Both the position numbers and the translations under genes were made by a program. A model generated the notes under the pieces. That model was given only the letters and a program-made list of their open reading frames with translations, was not told the origin of the DNA and made no database searches. From Mesorhizobium sp. Root554 (GTDB taxonomy: Bacteria > Pseudomonadota > Alphaproteobacteria > Rhizobiales > Rhizobiaceae): a DNA stretch of 64,000 nt. Shown here piece by piece: positions 20,645-29,821 of this stretch; the first letter of the stretch is position 1, and every line of letters begins with the position of its first letter. The DNA lies in contig NZ_LMGA01000001.1 of the NCBI RefSeq assembly GCF_001427025.1, positions 2,841,715 to 2,905,714 on the forward strand, written 5' to 3'.

Positions 20645-21679
20645 TCAAGCCGCCTGCTTCTTCGGCTGGATCAGCCCGCGCTCGACCAGAAGCTCGGCGA
20701 TCTGCACCGCGTTCAACGCCGCACCCTTGCGCAGATTGTCCGATACGATCCAAAGATTGAGGCCGTTATCGACGGTCGAATCCTCGCGGATGCGCGAGAT
20801 GTAGGTGGCGTCTTCGCCGGCGCTCTCGATCGGCGTGATGTAGCCGCCGTCCTCGCGCTTGTCGATGACCAGGCAGCCCGGCGCCTCGCGCAGGATCTCA
20901 CGCGCTTCGTCGGCGGTGATCGGCTTCTCGAACTCGACATTGACCGCTTCCGAATGGCCGATGAACACCGGCACGCGCACGCAGGTCGCAGTCAGCTTGA
21001 TCTTGGGGTCGAGCATCTTCTTGGTTTCCGCCACCATCTTCCACTCTTCCTTGGTGGTGCCGTCCTCCATGAACACGTCGATATGCGGAATGACGTTGAA
21101 GGCGATGCGCTTGGTGAACTTCTTCACGTCAACCGAATCGGCGACGAAAACGGCGCGGGTCTGCGTGAAGAGTTCGTCCATGCCTTCCTTGCCGGCGCCG
21201 GAAACCGACTGGTAGGTGGCGACGACGATGCGCTTGATTGTGGCCGCATCGTGCAGCGGCTTCAGCGCCACGACGAGCTGCGCGGTCGAGCAGTTGGGAT
21301 TGGCGATGATGTTCTTGCGCGTGAACAGCGAGATCGCGTCCGGGTTCACTTCCGGCACGATCAACGGCACGTCCTGGTCGTAGCGGAAGGCCGACGAATT
21401 ATCGATGACGACGCAGCCTTGCTTGCCGATCTTCGGCGACCATTCCTTCGAGACGTTGCCGCCTGCCGACATGATGCAGAGGTCCGTGTCGGAAAAATCA
21501 TACTGGTCGAGCGTGCGCACCTTCAGCGTCTTGTCGCCGAACGACACTTCCGTCCCCTGGCTGCGGCGCGACGCCAGCGCCACGACCTCGTCGACCGGGA
21601 ACCCGCGTTCCTCCAGTATGTTGAGCATTTCCCGGCCCACATTGCCCGTGGCGCCGACGACCGCAACCTTGAATCCCAT
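20645..21679 (-). CDS. asd: Aspartate-semialdehyde dehydrogenase
   Basis: A 344-residue enzyme that reduces aspartyl phosphate to aspartate semialdehyde with NADPH, feeding lysine/diaminopimelate, threonine and methionine synthesis. It has the NADP motif VVGATGNVGREML at residues 7-19, the catalytic C130 in NIIANPNCSTAQ, and SGAGKEGMDEL. The start at 21679 follows AGGAGA; the longer frame to 21784 is not supported. Normal family length. A possible 40-residue ORF lies upstream on the same strand. Confidence 0.96.
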   Translation of the reverse strand: MGFKVAVVGATGNVGREMLNILEERGFPVDEVVALASRRSQGTEVSFGDKTLKVRTLDQYDFSDTDLCIMSAGGNVSKEWSPKIGKQGCVVIDNSSAFRYDQDVPLIVPEVNPDAISLFTRKNIIANPNCSTAQLVVALKPLHDAATIKRIVVATYQSVSGAGKEGMDELFTQTRAVFVADSVDVKKFTKRIAFNVIPHIDVFMEDGTTKEEWKMVAETKKMLDPKIKLTATCVRVPVFIGHSEAVNVEFEKPITADEAREILREAPGCLVIDKREDGGYITPIESAGEDATYISRIREDSTVDNGLNLWIVSDNLRKGAALNAVQIAELLVERGLIQPKKQAA

Positions 21680-21790
21680 AAGAATGTCTCCTGTCGCTCT
21701 CCGCTTGTTGGCTTGGAGAAACCCGCCGGCCGGTGCGGGTTCCGTCCCCCTCCGGCTAGACCCGGGAGAGGGCGGTGCAGCCAAGGGAGA

Positions 21791-21913
21791 TCAGACCGTG
21801 GTGGCGGTCGTTTTTTTGGCCGTGGTTTTGGTGGAACGGCGCGGGGCTGCTTCTCCGGCCATATGATGGCCGGGGAAGTCGAATGCGAAAAGCGCCAGGA
21901 TGAGGCCGCGCAT
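21791..21913 (-). CDS. Possible small protein (40 aa) upstream of asd
   Basis: A short frame encoding MRGLILALFAFDFPGHHMAG followed by a tail rich in Thr, Lys and Arg ending in TTATTV. The start is preceded by AGGA eight bases upstream. The N-terminus is hydrophobic and could insert in or cross the membrane; the tail is strongly basic. It lies 111 bp upstream of asd on the same strand. I do not recognise the family; the call rests on ribosome site, position and biased composition, so it may be spurious. Confidence 0.45.
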   Translation of the reverse strand: MRGLILALFAFDFPGHHMAGEAAPRRSTKTTAKKTTATTV

Positions 21914-21972
21914 GGTGTGTTCCTGTTCGAGGCGGGCTTTTACGCTGTTTGGAAGAAGAGTCAATCAGCGCT

Positions 21973-23022
21973 TCAGCCTGTGATGGCCGCCCGTCCGGTC
22001 GCGCTGCTTTCGAACGCTGCGTCGATCAGTTTCTGCATGTCGGCTGCGCGGTGGAATGAAGGCTCGCCGTTCACGCCGCTGGCCAGCGCATCGACGAAAC
22101 GGCGGGCGTTGCGCTTCACCGCCAGCAGTTCGATCGCGCGCCATTGCGCCCTGTCGATGTCTTCGCCGAAGCAGCCCTTGAGCAAGGACTGCTTGCCATC
22201 GGTCTCGACCAGCAGCGCGCCGCGCGTGCCATGCAGCTTGAGCGTCAGTTCGTTGAGATGGCCCGTGGCGTAGCGCGTCGCCAGCACGGTGCCGAGCGCG
22301 CCGGATGAGAACCGCACGGTCATCGCCACGCTGTCATTGGCGTCCAGCGTGTAGGCGCCGATTCGGTCGCCCTCGGCCTTCGGGAAGGTGGCGAGATCGG
22401 CATGAAGCGAGACGATGTCCTGACCGGCGCCGAAGGTGGCGAAGTCGAGAATATGGATGCCGACATCGCCAAGCACGCCGGTCGAGCCATGGCTGGTCGA
22501 CAGCCGCCACAGCCAGGTGTCCAGGCTGCGCCAGTCGCCCCATGCCTTCGACACCAGCCAGCTCTGCCGGTAGCTCGCCTCGACATGGCGCAGTTCACCG
22601 ATCTCGCCGGCCTCCACCATCTGCCGCGCCATCTGCAGGGCAGGGGAATTGCGGTAGGTCAGATTGACCATGTTGATAAGGCCGGCCTGCTCCGCAGCTT
22701 CGGTCATTTCCAGCGCCTCGGCATAGGTCGGCGCCAGCGGCTTTTCGCAGAAAACATGCTTGCCCGCCGCCAGCAGCGCCAGCGTCGTCGCCTTGTGCAC
22801 GCCATCCGGCGTGGCGTTGATGGCGGCATCGAACGCGCCCCATTGCAGCGCCGTCTCAAGACCCTCGAAAGCATGGCCAATCTCGTTCTGCTCGGCGAAG
22901 GCTTGCGCCCGACCCGGTATGGCATCGGCGCAAGCGACGATGCGGCAATCTTCCAGCAGGCCGAATTCGGTCATGTGCTGGCCGGCAATGCCGCCGGTGC
23001 CGAGAAGCAGAAGCCGATGCAT
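21973..23022 (-). CDS. Gfo/Idh/MocA family oxidoreductase, ThuB-like
   Basis: A 349-residue NAD(P)-dependent dehydrogenase: N-terminal Rossmann motif LLLGTGGIAGQHM (residues 4-16), the family signature CEKPLAPTYAEAL, and a C-terminal beta-sheet substrate domain. The start at 23022 is the first with a proper N-terminal strand. Its upstream neighbour (47 bp) is a ThuA-like protein. In Sinorhizobium thuA and thuB form a disaccharide (trehalose/palatinose) 3-keto-sugar pathway, so a related sugar or polyol role is plausible. No sugar ABC transporter is present here, so I leave the symbol blank. Confidence 0.85.
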   Translation of the reverse strand: MHRLLLLGTGGIAGQHMTEFGLLEDCRIVACADAIPGRAQAFAEQNEIGHAFEGLETALQWGAFDAAINATPDGVHKATTLALLAAGKHVFCEKPLAPTYAEALEMTEAAEQAGLINMVNLTYRNSPALQMARQMVEAGEIGELRHVEASYRQSWLVSKAWGDWRSLDTWLWRLSTSHGSTGVLGDVGIHILDFATFGAGQDIVSLHADLATFPKAEGDRIGAYTLDANDSVAMTVRFSSGALGTVLATRYATGHLNELTLKLHGTRGALLVETDGKQSLLKGCFGEDIDRAQWRAIELLAVKRNARRFVDALASGVNGEPSFHRAADMQKLIDAAFESSATGRAAITG

Positions 23023-23068
23023 GATTTCAGAACCTTTTCGAGGATGCGTCAGAGCGCGACGAAGATTT

Positions 23069-23854
23069 TTAGCGGAGACCTTCCTCGCCGTCCCGATGCA
23101 GCCGGGGTCCCTTCTGCACCAGCTTTTCCTTCGCCGCCGCAACCGGGACGTTCGGCGCGTCGGCGATCGCCGTCCACGCCGGCGCGGGATTGTGGGCCCA
23201 GTGCACGGCGTTGCGCAGCACCTGCCGCACCTCGGTATTGTGATAGATCGGATAGGTCTCGTGGCCGGGACGGAAATAGAAGATTTTTCCGGCGCCGCGC
23301 TGGTAGGTCAGGCCGGAGCGGAACACCTCGCCACCCTCGAACCAGGAGATGAACACCGTCTCCAGCGGCTCCGGCACGGCGAAAGGCTCGCCATACATTT
23401 CGGTGTTGGGCAACTCGATGCATTCGCCCAGCCCCTGTGCGATGCGATGACTGCGGTTGACGACCCAGATGCGCTCGCGCTCGCCCGCCTCGCGCCATTT
23501 CAGCGAGCAGGCGGTGCCCATCAGCCGCTTGAAGATTTTCGAGAAATGGCCGGAATGCAGCACGATCAGCCCCATCCCTTCCCAGACGCGCTTCTGCACC
23601 CGCTCGACGATGGCGTCCTCGACCTTGCCGTGCGCCGCATGGCCCCACCAGACGAGCACATCGGTCTTGGCCAACCGCTCTTCAGTCAGCCCATGTTCGG
23701 CGTCCTGCAGCACCGCCGTTGTCGCCGCGATGCCGGCATCCTCGTTCAGCGCCGAAGCGATGGTGGCATGCATACCCTCGGGATAGAGGCCGGCGACGAC
23801 CGGGTTCTCCTGTTCATGCACGTTTTCGCCCCAGACCAGTGTCTTGATCGGCAT
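23069..23854 (-). CDS. ThuA-like trehalose-utilisation family protein
   Basis: A 261-residue class-I glutamine-amidotransferase-like protein of the ThuA family. Family features visible are [36 protein letters not shown] and the C-terminal [18 protein letters not shown]. ThuA proteins act on 3-keto disaccharides in rhizobia. The start at 23854 follows AGGAGA and gives [11 protein letters not shown]; the frame upstream is noise. Paired with the Gfo/Idh gene downstream. It is divergent from the CSD-DUF805 gene, with a 156-bp shared promoter region. Confidence 0.88.
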   Translation of the reverse strand: MPIKTLVWGENVHEQENPVVAGLYPEGMHATIASALNEDAGIAATTAVLQDAEHGLTEERLAKTDVLVWWGHAAHGKVEDAIVERVQKRVWEGMGLIVLHSGHFSKIFKRLMGTACSLKWREAGERERIWVVNRSHRIAQGLGECIELPNTEMYGEPFAVPEPLETVFISWFEGGEVFRSGLTYQRGAGKIFYFRPGHETYPIYHNTEVRQVLRNAVHWAHNPAPAWTAIADAPNVPVAAAKEKLVQKGPRLHRDGEEGLR

Positions 23855-24010
23855 GATGCATCTCCTGCGAATTCGCAAATTGGATCGTTTCAAATACAAC
23901 ATCGGGCGTTCACCGCAAGGGCCTGGCTCAACGATCCGGCATTCGTGTCCAGCCTCTTGCGGATCGGCCGGACTTTGCACAATCTCAACCGGCAAACCCC
24001 GGAGGCAGCA

Positions 24011-24748
24011 ATGCGCGGCGAAGTGCTTTACTACGATGAAAGCCAGGGTTTTGGCTTCGTCCATGCCGACGATGGCGAGCGTTATACCTTTACGCGTGAG
24101 GATTTACGCCGCGAGGCCACGGTCGGGCAGGGCACGCTCGTCGAATTCCAGCCGAATGGCGGGCGCGCGCGCGACATTCTCATCCTCCGCGCCCAGATCG
24201 GCGCCTCCACCCCGGATCGGCACGAAGAGGCGGCTACTCAGCCGGCAGGGGCGCAGTCCGCGGCGCATTTCGGCCGCCTGGCGATGGAGGATGAACGGCA
24301 GTCCTCGGCCAGCCTGCCGGGATATTTCTGGCGCGCGCTCACCACCAATTATGTGAATTTCGCCGGTCGCGCCCGCCGCAAGGAATATTGGGGGTACGCG
24401 CTGTTCTGGCTGATTGGATTCACCGTGCTGCTGATCGCCGGGCTGCTGCTCGATGTGTCAACCGGCAGCCTAGACAGCGGACAGGACTTGCCAATCGCCA
24501 CGTTCGGCATCGTCGGCACCTTCACGGTGGCAACCTTCTTTCCCGGCATCGCGCTGATGGCGCGCCGCCTGCACGATATCGGCCTGTCGGGCTGGCTGGT
24601 TCTCGTCGTGGTGATCCCGCTCGGCTGGCTGGTCATGCTGGTCTTCGCGCTGGTGCCGACGCAAAAGCGCGAAAACCGCTGGGGACCGATCCCGGAAGGC
24701 GTCACGCCTACGCCAACGACGCCGCCGGATGAAGAGGCTGTCTACTAA
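24011..24748 (+). CDS. Cold-shock-like domain fused to a DUF805 membrane domain
   Basis: A 245-residue protein. Residues 1-65 form a cold-shock-like OB fold ([20 protein letters not shown] with the RNP1-like GFGFV, then GTLVEFQP). After a hydrophilic linker (about 65-110) comes a DUF805 domain: [20 protein letters not shown], three or four membrane helices, and [15 protein letters not shown]. The start at 24011 follows GGAGG and cuts off a very long spurious upstream extension. DUF805 is a small inner-membrane family of unknown function. The fusion suggests an RNA- or DNA-binding module tethered to the membrane. It ends 8 bp from the convergent leuB stop. Confidence 0.85.
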   Translation: MRGEVLYYDESQGFGFVHADDGERYTFTREDLRREATVGQGTLVEFQPNGGRARDILILRAQIGASTPDRHEEAATQPAGAQSAAHFGRLAMEDERQSSASLPGYFWRALTTNYVNFAGRARRKEYWGYALFWLIGFTVLLIAGLLLDVSTGSLDSGQDLPIATFGIVGTFTVATFFPGIALMARRLHDIGLSGWLVLVVVIPLGWLVMLVFALVPTQKRENRWGPIPEGVTPTPTTPPDEEAVY

Positions 24749-24756
24749 CGGGACAC

Positions 24757-25860
24757 CTACCCCAGGAATTTTGCCAGGATCGCGTCGCCCATCTCTGTCG
24801 TGCCGACTTCCTTCATGCCGGCCGACATGATGTCCTTGGTCCGCAGGCCATCGTCCAGCACGGCGGCGATCGCCGCCTCCAGTTGGTCGGCCTCGGCCAC
24901 CATGGCGAAGGAATAGCGCAGGCACATGGCGAAGGAGGCGATCATCGCGATCGGATTGGCGATGCCCTTGCCGGCGATGTCCGGCGCCGAACCGTGCACC
25001 GGCTCGTACAGCGCCTTGCGCTTGCCGGTTTTCGCGTCCGGCGCGCCGAGCGAAGCCGACGGCAGCATGCCGAGCGAGCCGGTCAGCATCGCCGCCACAT
25101 CCGACAGCATGTCGCCGAACAGATTGTCGGTGACGATGACGTCGAACTGCTTCGGCCAGCGCACCAGCTGCATGCCGCCGGCGTCGGCCAGCATGTGGTC
25201 CAGCTTGACGTCGGAATATTTCGCTTTGTGGGTCTGGGTCACCACCTCGTTCCACAGCACGCCCGACTTCATGACGTTGCGCTTTTCCATCGAGGTGACG
25301 TGGTTGTTACGGGTGCGCGCCAGCTCGAAGGCGACGCCGGAAATGCGTTCGATCTCGAACGTGTCGTAGACCTGCGTGTCGATGCCGCGCTTCTGGCCGT
25401 TGCCGAGATCGATGATCTGCTTCGGCTCGCCGAAATAGACGCCGCCGGTCAATTCGCGCACGATCAGAATGTCCAGGCCCTCGACAACTTCCTGCTTGAG
25501 CGAGGAGGACGCGGCGAGCGCCGGGTAGCAGATCGCCGGACGCAGATTGGCGAACAGCTCCATGTCCTTGCGCAGGCGCAGCAGTCCAGCCTCGGGCCGC
25601 ACCTCATAGGGCACGCTGTCCCATTTCGGCCCGCCGACGGCGCCGAACAGCACCGCATCGGCAGCCATCGCCTTATCCATATCGGCGTCGGAGATCGCCG
25701 CGCCATGCGCGTCGTAGGCGCAACCGCCTACCAGTCCTTCGTCAGTGACGAAACCGGCGCCGGTTTTATCGTTCATGGCTGCGATCAGCTTCTTGACCTC
25801 GGCCATGGCCTCGGGGCCGATGCCGTCGCCGGCGAGGAGGAGAAGCTTTTTCAATGCCAT
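24757..25860 (-). CDS. leuB: 3-Isopropylmalate dehydrogenase
   Basis: A 367-residue NAD-dependent dehydrogenase of leucine biosynthesis, converting 3-isopropylmalate to 2-oxoisocaproate. Features: [13 protein letters not shown] near the N-terminus, the substrate Arg pair around [15 protein letters not shown], the metal-binding [14 protein letters not shown], and the NAD-site [18 protein letters not shown]. Normal length. AGGA lies eight bases before the start. leuD lies 1.9 kb upstream on the same strand, separated by three other genes; leuC and leuA are not in the window. Confidence 0.97.
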   Translation of the reverse strand: MALKKLLLLAGDGIGPEAMAEVKKLIAAMNDKTGAGFVTDEGLVGGCAYDAHGAAISDADMDKAMAADAVLFGAVGGPKWDSVPYEVRPEAGLLRLRKDMELFANLRPAICYPALAASSSLKQEVVEGLDILIVRELTGGVYFGEPKQIIDLGNGQKRGIDTQVYDTFEIERISGVAFELARTRNNHVTSMEKRNVMKSGVLWNEVVTQTHKAKYSDVKLDHMLADAGGMQLVRWPKQFDVIVTDNLFGDMLSDVAAMLTGSLGMLPSASLGAPDAKTGKRKALYEPVHGSAPDIAGKGIANPIAMIASFAMCLRYSFAMVAEADQLEAAIAAVLDDGLRTKDIMSAGMKEVGTTEMGDAILAKFLG

Positions 25861-25990
25861 GATGATTGTCCTGAAATCTGCGCCTGGAATGTGTGAATAG
25901 CCGCGAACTTGCTAACCGCCGAAGCGCCGCCGCGCAAGCATATCGTTCGACTGATCGGTTATGTTCTGCAGGTCGAAACGGGAACCGGCT

Positions 25991-26356
25991 CTAGCGGTGC
26001 TGCAGGATATTCACCAGCCGCCCGAAGGGATCCCGCACGTAGAAGCGCCGCACGCCCCATGGCTCCTCCACCGGCCCGTATTCGATGGCGACGCCGGCCT
26101 CCTTCATCGCGGCAAGCGCCGCATTGACATCGTCGACCTCGATGGAAAGGTCCGGCACCGGCGTCCCGCTGCCGCCTTCCGAGGCGAAGCTGACCTGCAC
26201 GCTCATGCGCTCGGCCGAACCGTAGGTGGCGATCCAGCCATGGTCCATCAAAAGATCGAGGCCGAGTATATTCCCATAAAAATGTTTCGCTGCCGAAACA
26301 TCCGCCGTCGCGATATTGGCGACGATGCGCCTGACCTTCACCGGGCTGACCTTCAT
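25991..26356 (-). CDS. VOC/glyoxalase-like protein
   Basis: A 121-residue single-domain VOC (glyoxalase/bleomycin-resistance) protein: RRIVANIATADVSAAKHFY, DLSIEVDDVNAALAAMKEAG, and the closing RRFYVRDPFGRLVNIL with the usual metal-ligand region. The exact substrate cannot be told; members include glyoxalases, dioxygenases and resistance proteins. The start at 26356 follows AGGAG. It is 64 bp downstream of the RidA-like gene on the same strand and may be part of a leuD-to-leuB transcription unit. Confidence 0.88.
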   Translation of the reverse strand: MKVSPVKVRRIVANIATADVSAAKHFYGNILGLDLLMDHGWIATYGSAERMSVQVSFASEGGSGTPVPDLSIEVDDVNAALAAMKEAGVAIEYGPVEEPWGVRRFYVRDPFGRLVNILQHR

Positions 26357-26420
26357 GAGAAGAACTCCTCGCTGCCGCAGGCAAACACAACGAACGCATT
26401 TCCGGTCGGTCTTCAGCCAG

Positions 26421-26804
26421 TCAGGCGCCGCGCCGCAGCGCCGTCACTTCGATCTCGATCTTCATTTCCGGCCTGTTCAGCCCGCAGACGATCATCGTCG
26501 CGGCAGGGCGTATCTCGCCGAAGGCCTCGCCAAGGATCGGAAACACCCGATCCACGAATACCGCATCGGTGATGTAGTAATGCGCCCGCACTACGTCCGC
26601 GAGTTCGAAGCCGCCTTCCGCCAGCGCCTTTTCGATCGTCGCCAGGCAATTGCGCGCCTGCGCCTCGACCTCGTCCGGCATCGTCATGGTGGCGTAGTCG
26701 TAGCCAGTCGTGCCGGAAACGAAGCACCAGTCGCCCTGCACCACGGCGCGCGAATAGCCGGCGGTCTTTTCGAAGGGCGAACCGGTGGAGATCAGCTTGC
26801 GCAC
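26421..26804 (-). CDS. RidA/YjgF-family protein
   Basis: A 127-residue Rid-family protein: GTPFE-like GSPFEKTAGYSRAV, VSGTTGYD, a central QARNCLATIEKAL and the C-terminal MKIEIEVTAL. RidA removes reactive enamine/imine intermediates released by PLP enzymes. In E. coli RidA the catalytic Arg105 lies in a P-A-R-S/T context; here the matching segment reads RPAATMIVCG, so that Arg appears to be lacking and deaminase activity is uncertain (the protein may belong to another Rid subgroup). The start is GTG, 15 bp after the upstream stop, suggesting coupling. Confidence 0.85.
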   Translation of the reverse strand: MRKLISTGSPFEKTAGYSRAVVQGDWCFVSGTTGYDYATMTMPDEVEAQARNCLATIEKALAEGGFELADVVRAHYYITDAVFVDRVFPILGEAFGEIRPAATMIVCGLNRPEMKIEIEVTALRRGA

Positions 26805-26819
26805 GGCCTGCTCGCCGGC

Positions 26820-27689
26820 TCAGTTCGGCGGCGTCAGCGCGGTCTTCATCGCCTGCCGCAGATCGGCCGGCCATTTATCCGCCGCCGGCCAGGCCTGCGG
26901 GGCGCCCTTGTCGCTCTGATGCGCGAAATACAGCGCCTTGTTGCCGGCATCGACGGCCATGAAGGAATCGGCGACACCGCAGGCATGCGGCGTGCAGCCG
27001 CTGGCGTAGATCGCGCCGGAAGCCATCTTTTCGGTGCCGCCGCCGACCAGCAGCCCGGTGACGACCTCGGTAAGGTCCTTGCCCAGCAGCTTGCGGCCCG
27101 CTTCATAAACGGCCTCGTTGTGGAAGGCGTCGATGATGTTTTGGAATTTCGATGCGTCGATGTCCTTCCAGTCCGTCTTCGGCTCGGGGACATAGCTTAG
27201 CATGCCGGCCGTCATCAGCCCGCTGTCGGGTGTCCAGCTCAGCACAGCCTTCGATTCACCTGGCAAAAGGTAGGGCACGAAACTGATGCTGTAGTCGGAA
27301 ACCGCCGCCGGCGGCGCGCCGCATTCCTCGGCCCCGACCGAAACAGTGCGGATGTCGGCATCCTTCGGTTTCCACACCAGCAGCATGGCCGGTCCGCAGG
27401 CATTGCCGCCGGGACCGACGTCGAACAGCGCCACCTTGGTGCCGGCGACATCGACGACCTTCTCGAAATAGACGACATAGTCGCGCGCCAGCTCCTTGCC
27501 GCCGAAGGACAGGATCTTCTCGCCATATTCTTCCGGCTGCGCGATCGTCAGCTCGCCGCCCTCGAAGGGGATCGGCGCCTGCTTTTCGCTGGCCCCGGCG
27601 TCCGCATCGGGCGCGGCCGTCTGCGCAAATGAGGCTGCGGACGCCAAGAACAGCATTGCCGCCGTGGTTGCGATGAGAAAGGGCCGCAT
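26820..27689 (-). CDS. Exported protein of unknown function
   Basis: A 289-residue protein with a Sec signal peptide (MRPFLIATTAAMLFLASAAS, cleavage probably after SFA near 22). The mature domain is acidic, with Cys in GNACGP, EECGAP, SGCTPH and HACGV that could form periplasmic disulfides. Its C-terminal part (GTEKMASGAIYASGCTPH and SFMAVDAGNKALYFA) looks like a small periplasmic domain seen in rhizobial hypotheticals. The start at 27689 follows GGGAGG with five bases. It lies between leuD and the RidA-like gene on the same strand. Function unknown. Confidence 0.78.
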   Translation of the reverse strand: MRPFLIATTAAMLFLASAASFAQTAAPDADAGASEKQAPIPFEGGELTIAQPEEYGEKILSFGGKELARDYVVYFEKVVDVAGTKVALFDVGPGGNACGPAMLLVWKPKDADIRTVSVGAEECGAPPAAVSDYSISFVPYLLPGESKAVLSWTPDSGLMTAGMLSYVPEPKTDWKDIDASKFQNIIDAFHNEAVYEAGRKLLGKDLTEVVTGLLVGGGTEKMASGAIYASGCTPHACGVADSFMAVDAGNKALYFAHQSDKGAPQAWPAADKWPADLRQAMKTALTPPN

Positions 27690-27731
27690 CGTCACCTCCC
27701 GGTTGCCGGCTCTACGCGATGCCCGGGCCGT

Positions 27732-28337
27732 TCAGGCCCAGGGCCGGCTTTCGGCGTTGCGCTTTTCGAACGAGGCGATGGCGTCCGACTTCTCCATCGT
27801 AAGGCCGATATCATCCAACCCGTTGAGCAGGCAATGGCGCTTGAAATCGTCGAGGTCGAAATGCACCACGCCGCCATCCGGACCGCGGATTTCCTTGGCT
27901 TCGAGATCGATCGAAACCGTCGCGTTGGAGCCGCGATCGGCGTCGTCCATCAGCTTTTCCAGATCTTCCGGGCTGACGGTGATCGGCAAGATGCCGTTCT
28001 TGAAGCAGTTGTTGTAGAAAATGTCGGCGAACGAGGTCGAGATGACACAGCGAATGCCGAAATCCAGCAGCGCCCACGGCGCGTGCTCGCGGCTCGAGCC
28101 GCAGCCGAAATTGTCGCCCGCCACAAGAATCTGCGCCTTGCGGTAGGCCGGCTTGTTGAGCACGAAATCGGGATTTTCCGAACCGTCGTCATTGTAGCGC
28201 ATCTCGGCGAAAAGCCCCGTGCCGAGCCCGGTCCGCTTGATCGTCTTGAGGTAATCCTTGGGGATGATCATGTCGGTATCGACATTGATGATCGGCAAGG
28301 GCGCGGCGACGCCGGTGAGCTTGGTGAACTTGTCCAT
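27732..28337 (-). CDS. leuD: 3-Isopropylmalate dehydratase small subunit
   Basis: A 201-residue small subunit of isopropylmalate isomerase, which converts 2- to 3-isopropylmalate with the iron-sulfur LeuC. It has [17 protein letters not shown] near residues 17-33, [17 protein letters not shown] around 95-111, and [17 protein letters not shown]. Normal length for the proteobacterial form. The start is fixed by the family N-terminus MDKFTKLTG; the ribosome site is weak. leuC is not adjacent, which is common in rhizobia. Confidence 0.97.
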   Translation of the reverse strand: MDKFTKLTGVAAPLPIINVDTDMIIPKDYLKTIKRTGLGTGLFAEMRYNDDGSENPDFVLNKPAYRKAQILVAGDNFGCGSSREHAPWALLDFGIRCVISTSFADIFYNNCFKNGILPITVSPEDLEKLMDDADRGSNATVSIDLEAKEIRGPDGGVVHFDLDDFKRHCLLNGLDDIGLTMEKSDAIASFEKRNAESRPWA

Positions 28338-28511
28338 GGCTATTGCCCGTCTTTCACGTTGCGGGGATTTTTTGTTGGGGTCGGTTTACACAAAGGCTCG
28401 GGCAAAGAAAAGGCGGCTGTTGCGGGCGGGTCTTGATTCAGGAATGGTCCTGCTGCCTGCCGGCGTTGGAAAACCGGTCGAAACCATTCCATTTTCGTGC
28501 AAACTGCCGGC

Positions 28512-28934
28512 ATGAGCGACCGCCCTGCCGTAATATACGCTGCCGAACCTGGCCTCGGTCCCGCCGAATTCCGTCGCGTGCTGGAAGAATCCGGGCTTGG
28601 CGCGACCCGTCCTGTCGATCCGGAGCGGCTGAAGGCGATGCTCGACGGCGCCGATCTCTTGTTGACCGCCCGTCTTGGCGGCCCCGAAGGCGAACTGATC
28701 GGCGTCTGCCGCGCCATCACCGATTTTTCATGGGTCTGCTACATCTCCGAATTGGCGGTGTCGAAACAGGCGCAAGGCCTCGGCATCGGCAAAGGCCTGC
28801 TGGACGAAACCCGCCGCCGGCTGGGCCCGTGGGTTGCGCTTGCGCTGATCTCGATGCCGGACGCGGTCGGCTTCTACGAGCGCGTTGGCCTGGCACGCAT
28901 GACCGATGCGTTTTGGCAAAAACGCGAACGCTAG
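28512..28934 (+). CDS. GNAT-family N-acetyltransferase
   Basis: A 140-residue GNAT protein: ISELAVSKQAQGLGIGKGLL contains the acetyl-CoA-binding motif A (QGLGIGKGL) and FYERVGLARM is motif B. The substrate is not deducible. The start at 28512 (MSDRPAV) is preferred over an in-frame GTG at 28497; neither has a strong ribosome site. The gene ends by overlapping the stop of a convergent flavoprotein gene. It is divergent from leuD with a 174-bp spacer. Confidence 0.85.
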   Translation: MSDRPAVIYAAEPGLGPAEFRRVLEESGLGATRPVDPERLKAMLDGADLLLTARLGGPEGELIGVCRAITDFSWVCYISELAVSKQAQGLGIGKGLLDETRRRLGPWVALALISMPDAVGFYERVGLARMTDAFWQKRER

Positions 28935-29812
28935 AACACCAGCGAGCGATGAAGCTGCACACCGGCCCAGGCGCCGTCGCCAACCGCCAGCGTGACCGAA
29001 TGAGGGATACGTGCCGCATCACCACAGGCGAACGCGCCCGGCACGGTCGTTTCCTTGGTCTCTTCGGTCTTGATCTGCGATCCGAACGGCGTCGGCTCCA
29101 GCTCGGCACCAAGGCCTGCGGCGACGGACGAGGCAGGATGCGTCTCAGTCGCGGTGAAAAGCCCGGCGAAGGAAAGAACCCGCCCGTCTGTCAATTCCAC
29201 ATCCGCATGGCCTTTGATTCTTGCGATGGGTGTTTCCTCGACGCTGACCTGGCGCGCCACCAGGTCAGCGCGTATCGCATCGTCGAGCGGCACGGCGTCA
29301 TTGGTAAAGAACGTCACCGCGCCCCATTCGGGGATGAACTGCGCCTGGTGCACCGACATCTGGCTCGTGCCGATGACGCCGATCCGGCCTCGGCCGAGTT
29401 CATAGCCATGGCAATAGGGACAGTGGAAGATGCTCTTGCCCCACCGTTCCCCGACGCCCTCGATGGCAGGTAAAGTATCGGCGACCCCGGTGGCGAAAAG
29501 CAGGCGGCGCCCTCCATGCTCGTCACCGTCCTCGATCCCGACGACAAAGGCGTCCTTGTCGCCCCGCGCTGTTTCCGCGCGTCCGTCGATCCAGGTCAGC
29601 GTCGGATAGGCGAGAAGCTGTTCGCGCGCCTTGGCCGCAAGGACCGCCGGATCGACGCCATCCTGGCCGAGAAACCCGTAGGAATGGCTGGCGAAGCGAT
29701 TGCGGCGCTGCCCCGCGTCGATCACCAGCACCGAGCGGCGCGCGCGCAGAAGCTGCAGCGCGGCGGCCATGCCGGCATAGCTGCCGCCGATAATGATCAC
29801 ATCATGCTGCAT
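28931..29812 (-). CDS. Thioredoxin-reductase-like flavoprotein with CPYC motif
   Basis: A 293-residue FAD/NAD(P)-dependent oxidoreductase of the thioredoxin reductase fold: N-terminal FAD motif IIIGGSYAGMAAA, CPYC (C131/C134) in HCPYCHGYELG, NAD(P)-binding RIGVIGTSQMS, and C-terminal FACGDAARIPHSV. It resembles TrxR-like proteins whose disulfide partner is not thioredoxin. It is 9 bp downstream of an Rrf2-type regulator gene on the same strand, so it is probably the target and the electron-transfer arm of that redox-controlled operon. Confidence 0.87.
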   Translation of the reverse strand: MQHDVIIIGGSYAGMAAALQLLRARRSVLVIDAGQRRNRFASHSYGFLGQDGVDPAVLAAKAREQLLAYPTLTWIDGRAETARGDKDAFVVGIEDGDEHGGRRLLFATGVADTLPAIEGVGERWGKSIFHCPYCHGYELGRGRIGVIGTSQMSVHQAQFIPEWGAVTFFTNDAVPLDDAIRADLVARQVSVEETPIARIKGHADVELTDGRVLSFAGLFTATETHPASSVAAGLGAELEPTPFGSQIKTEETKETTVPGAFACGDAARIPHSVTLAVGDGAWAGVQLHRSLVF

Positions 29813-29821
29813 GTCGATGTC

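Noticed and set aside
22760..24010. Long upstream extension of the CSD-DUF805 frame
   Set aside because: Antisense to the ThuA/ThuB-like genes; GGAGG and the OB-fold start at 24011 define the true N-terminus.
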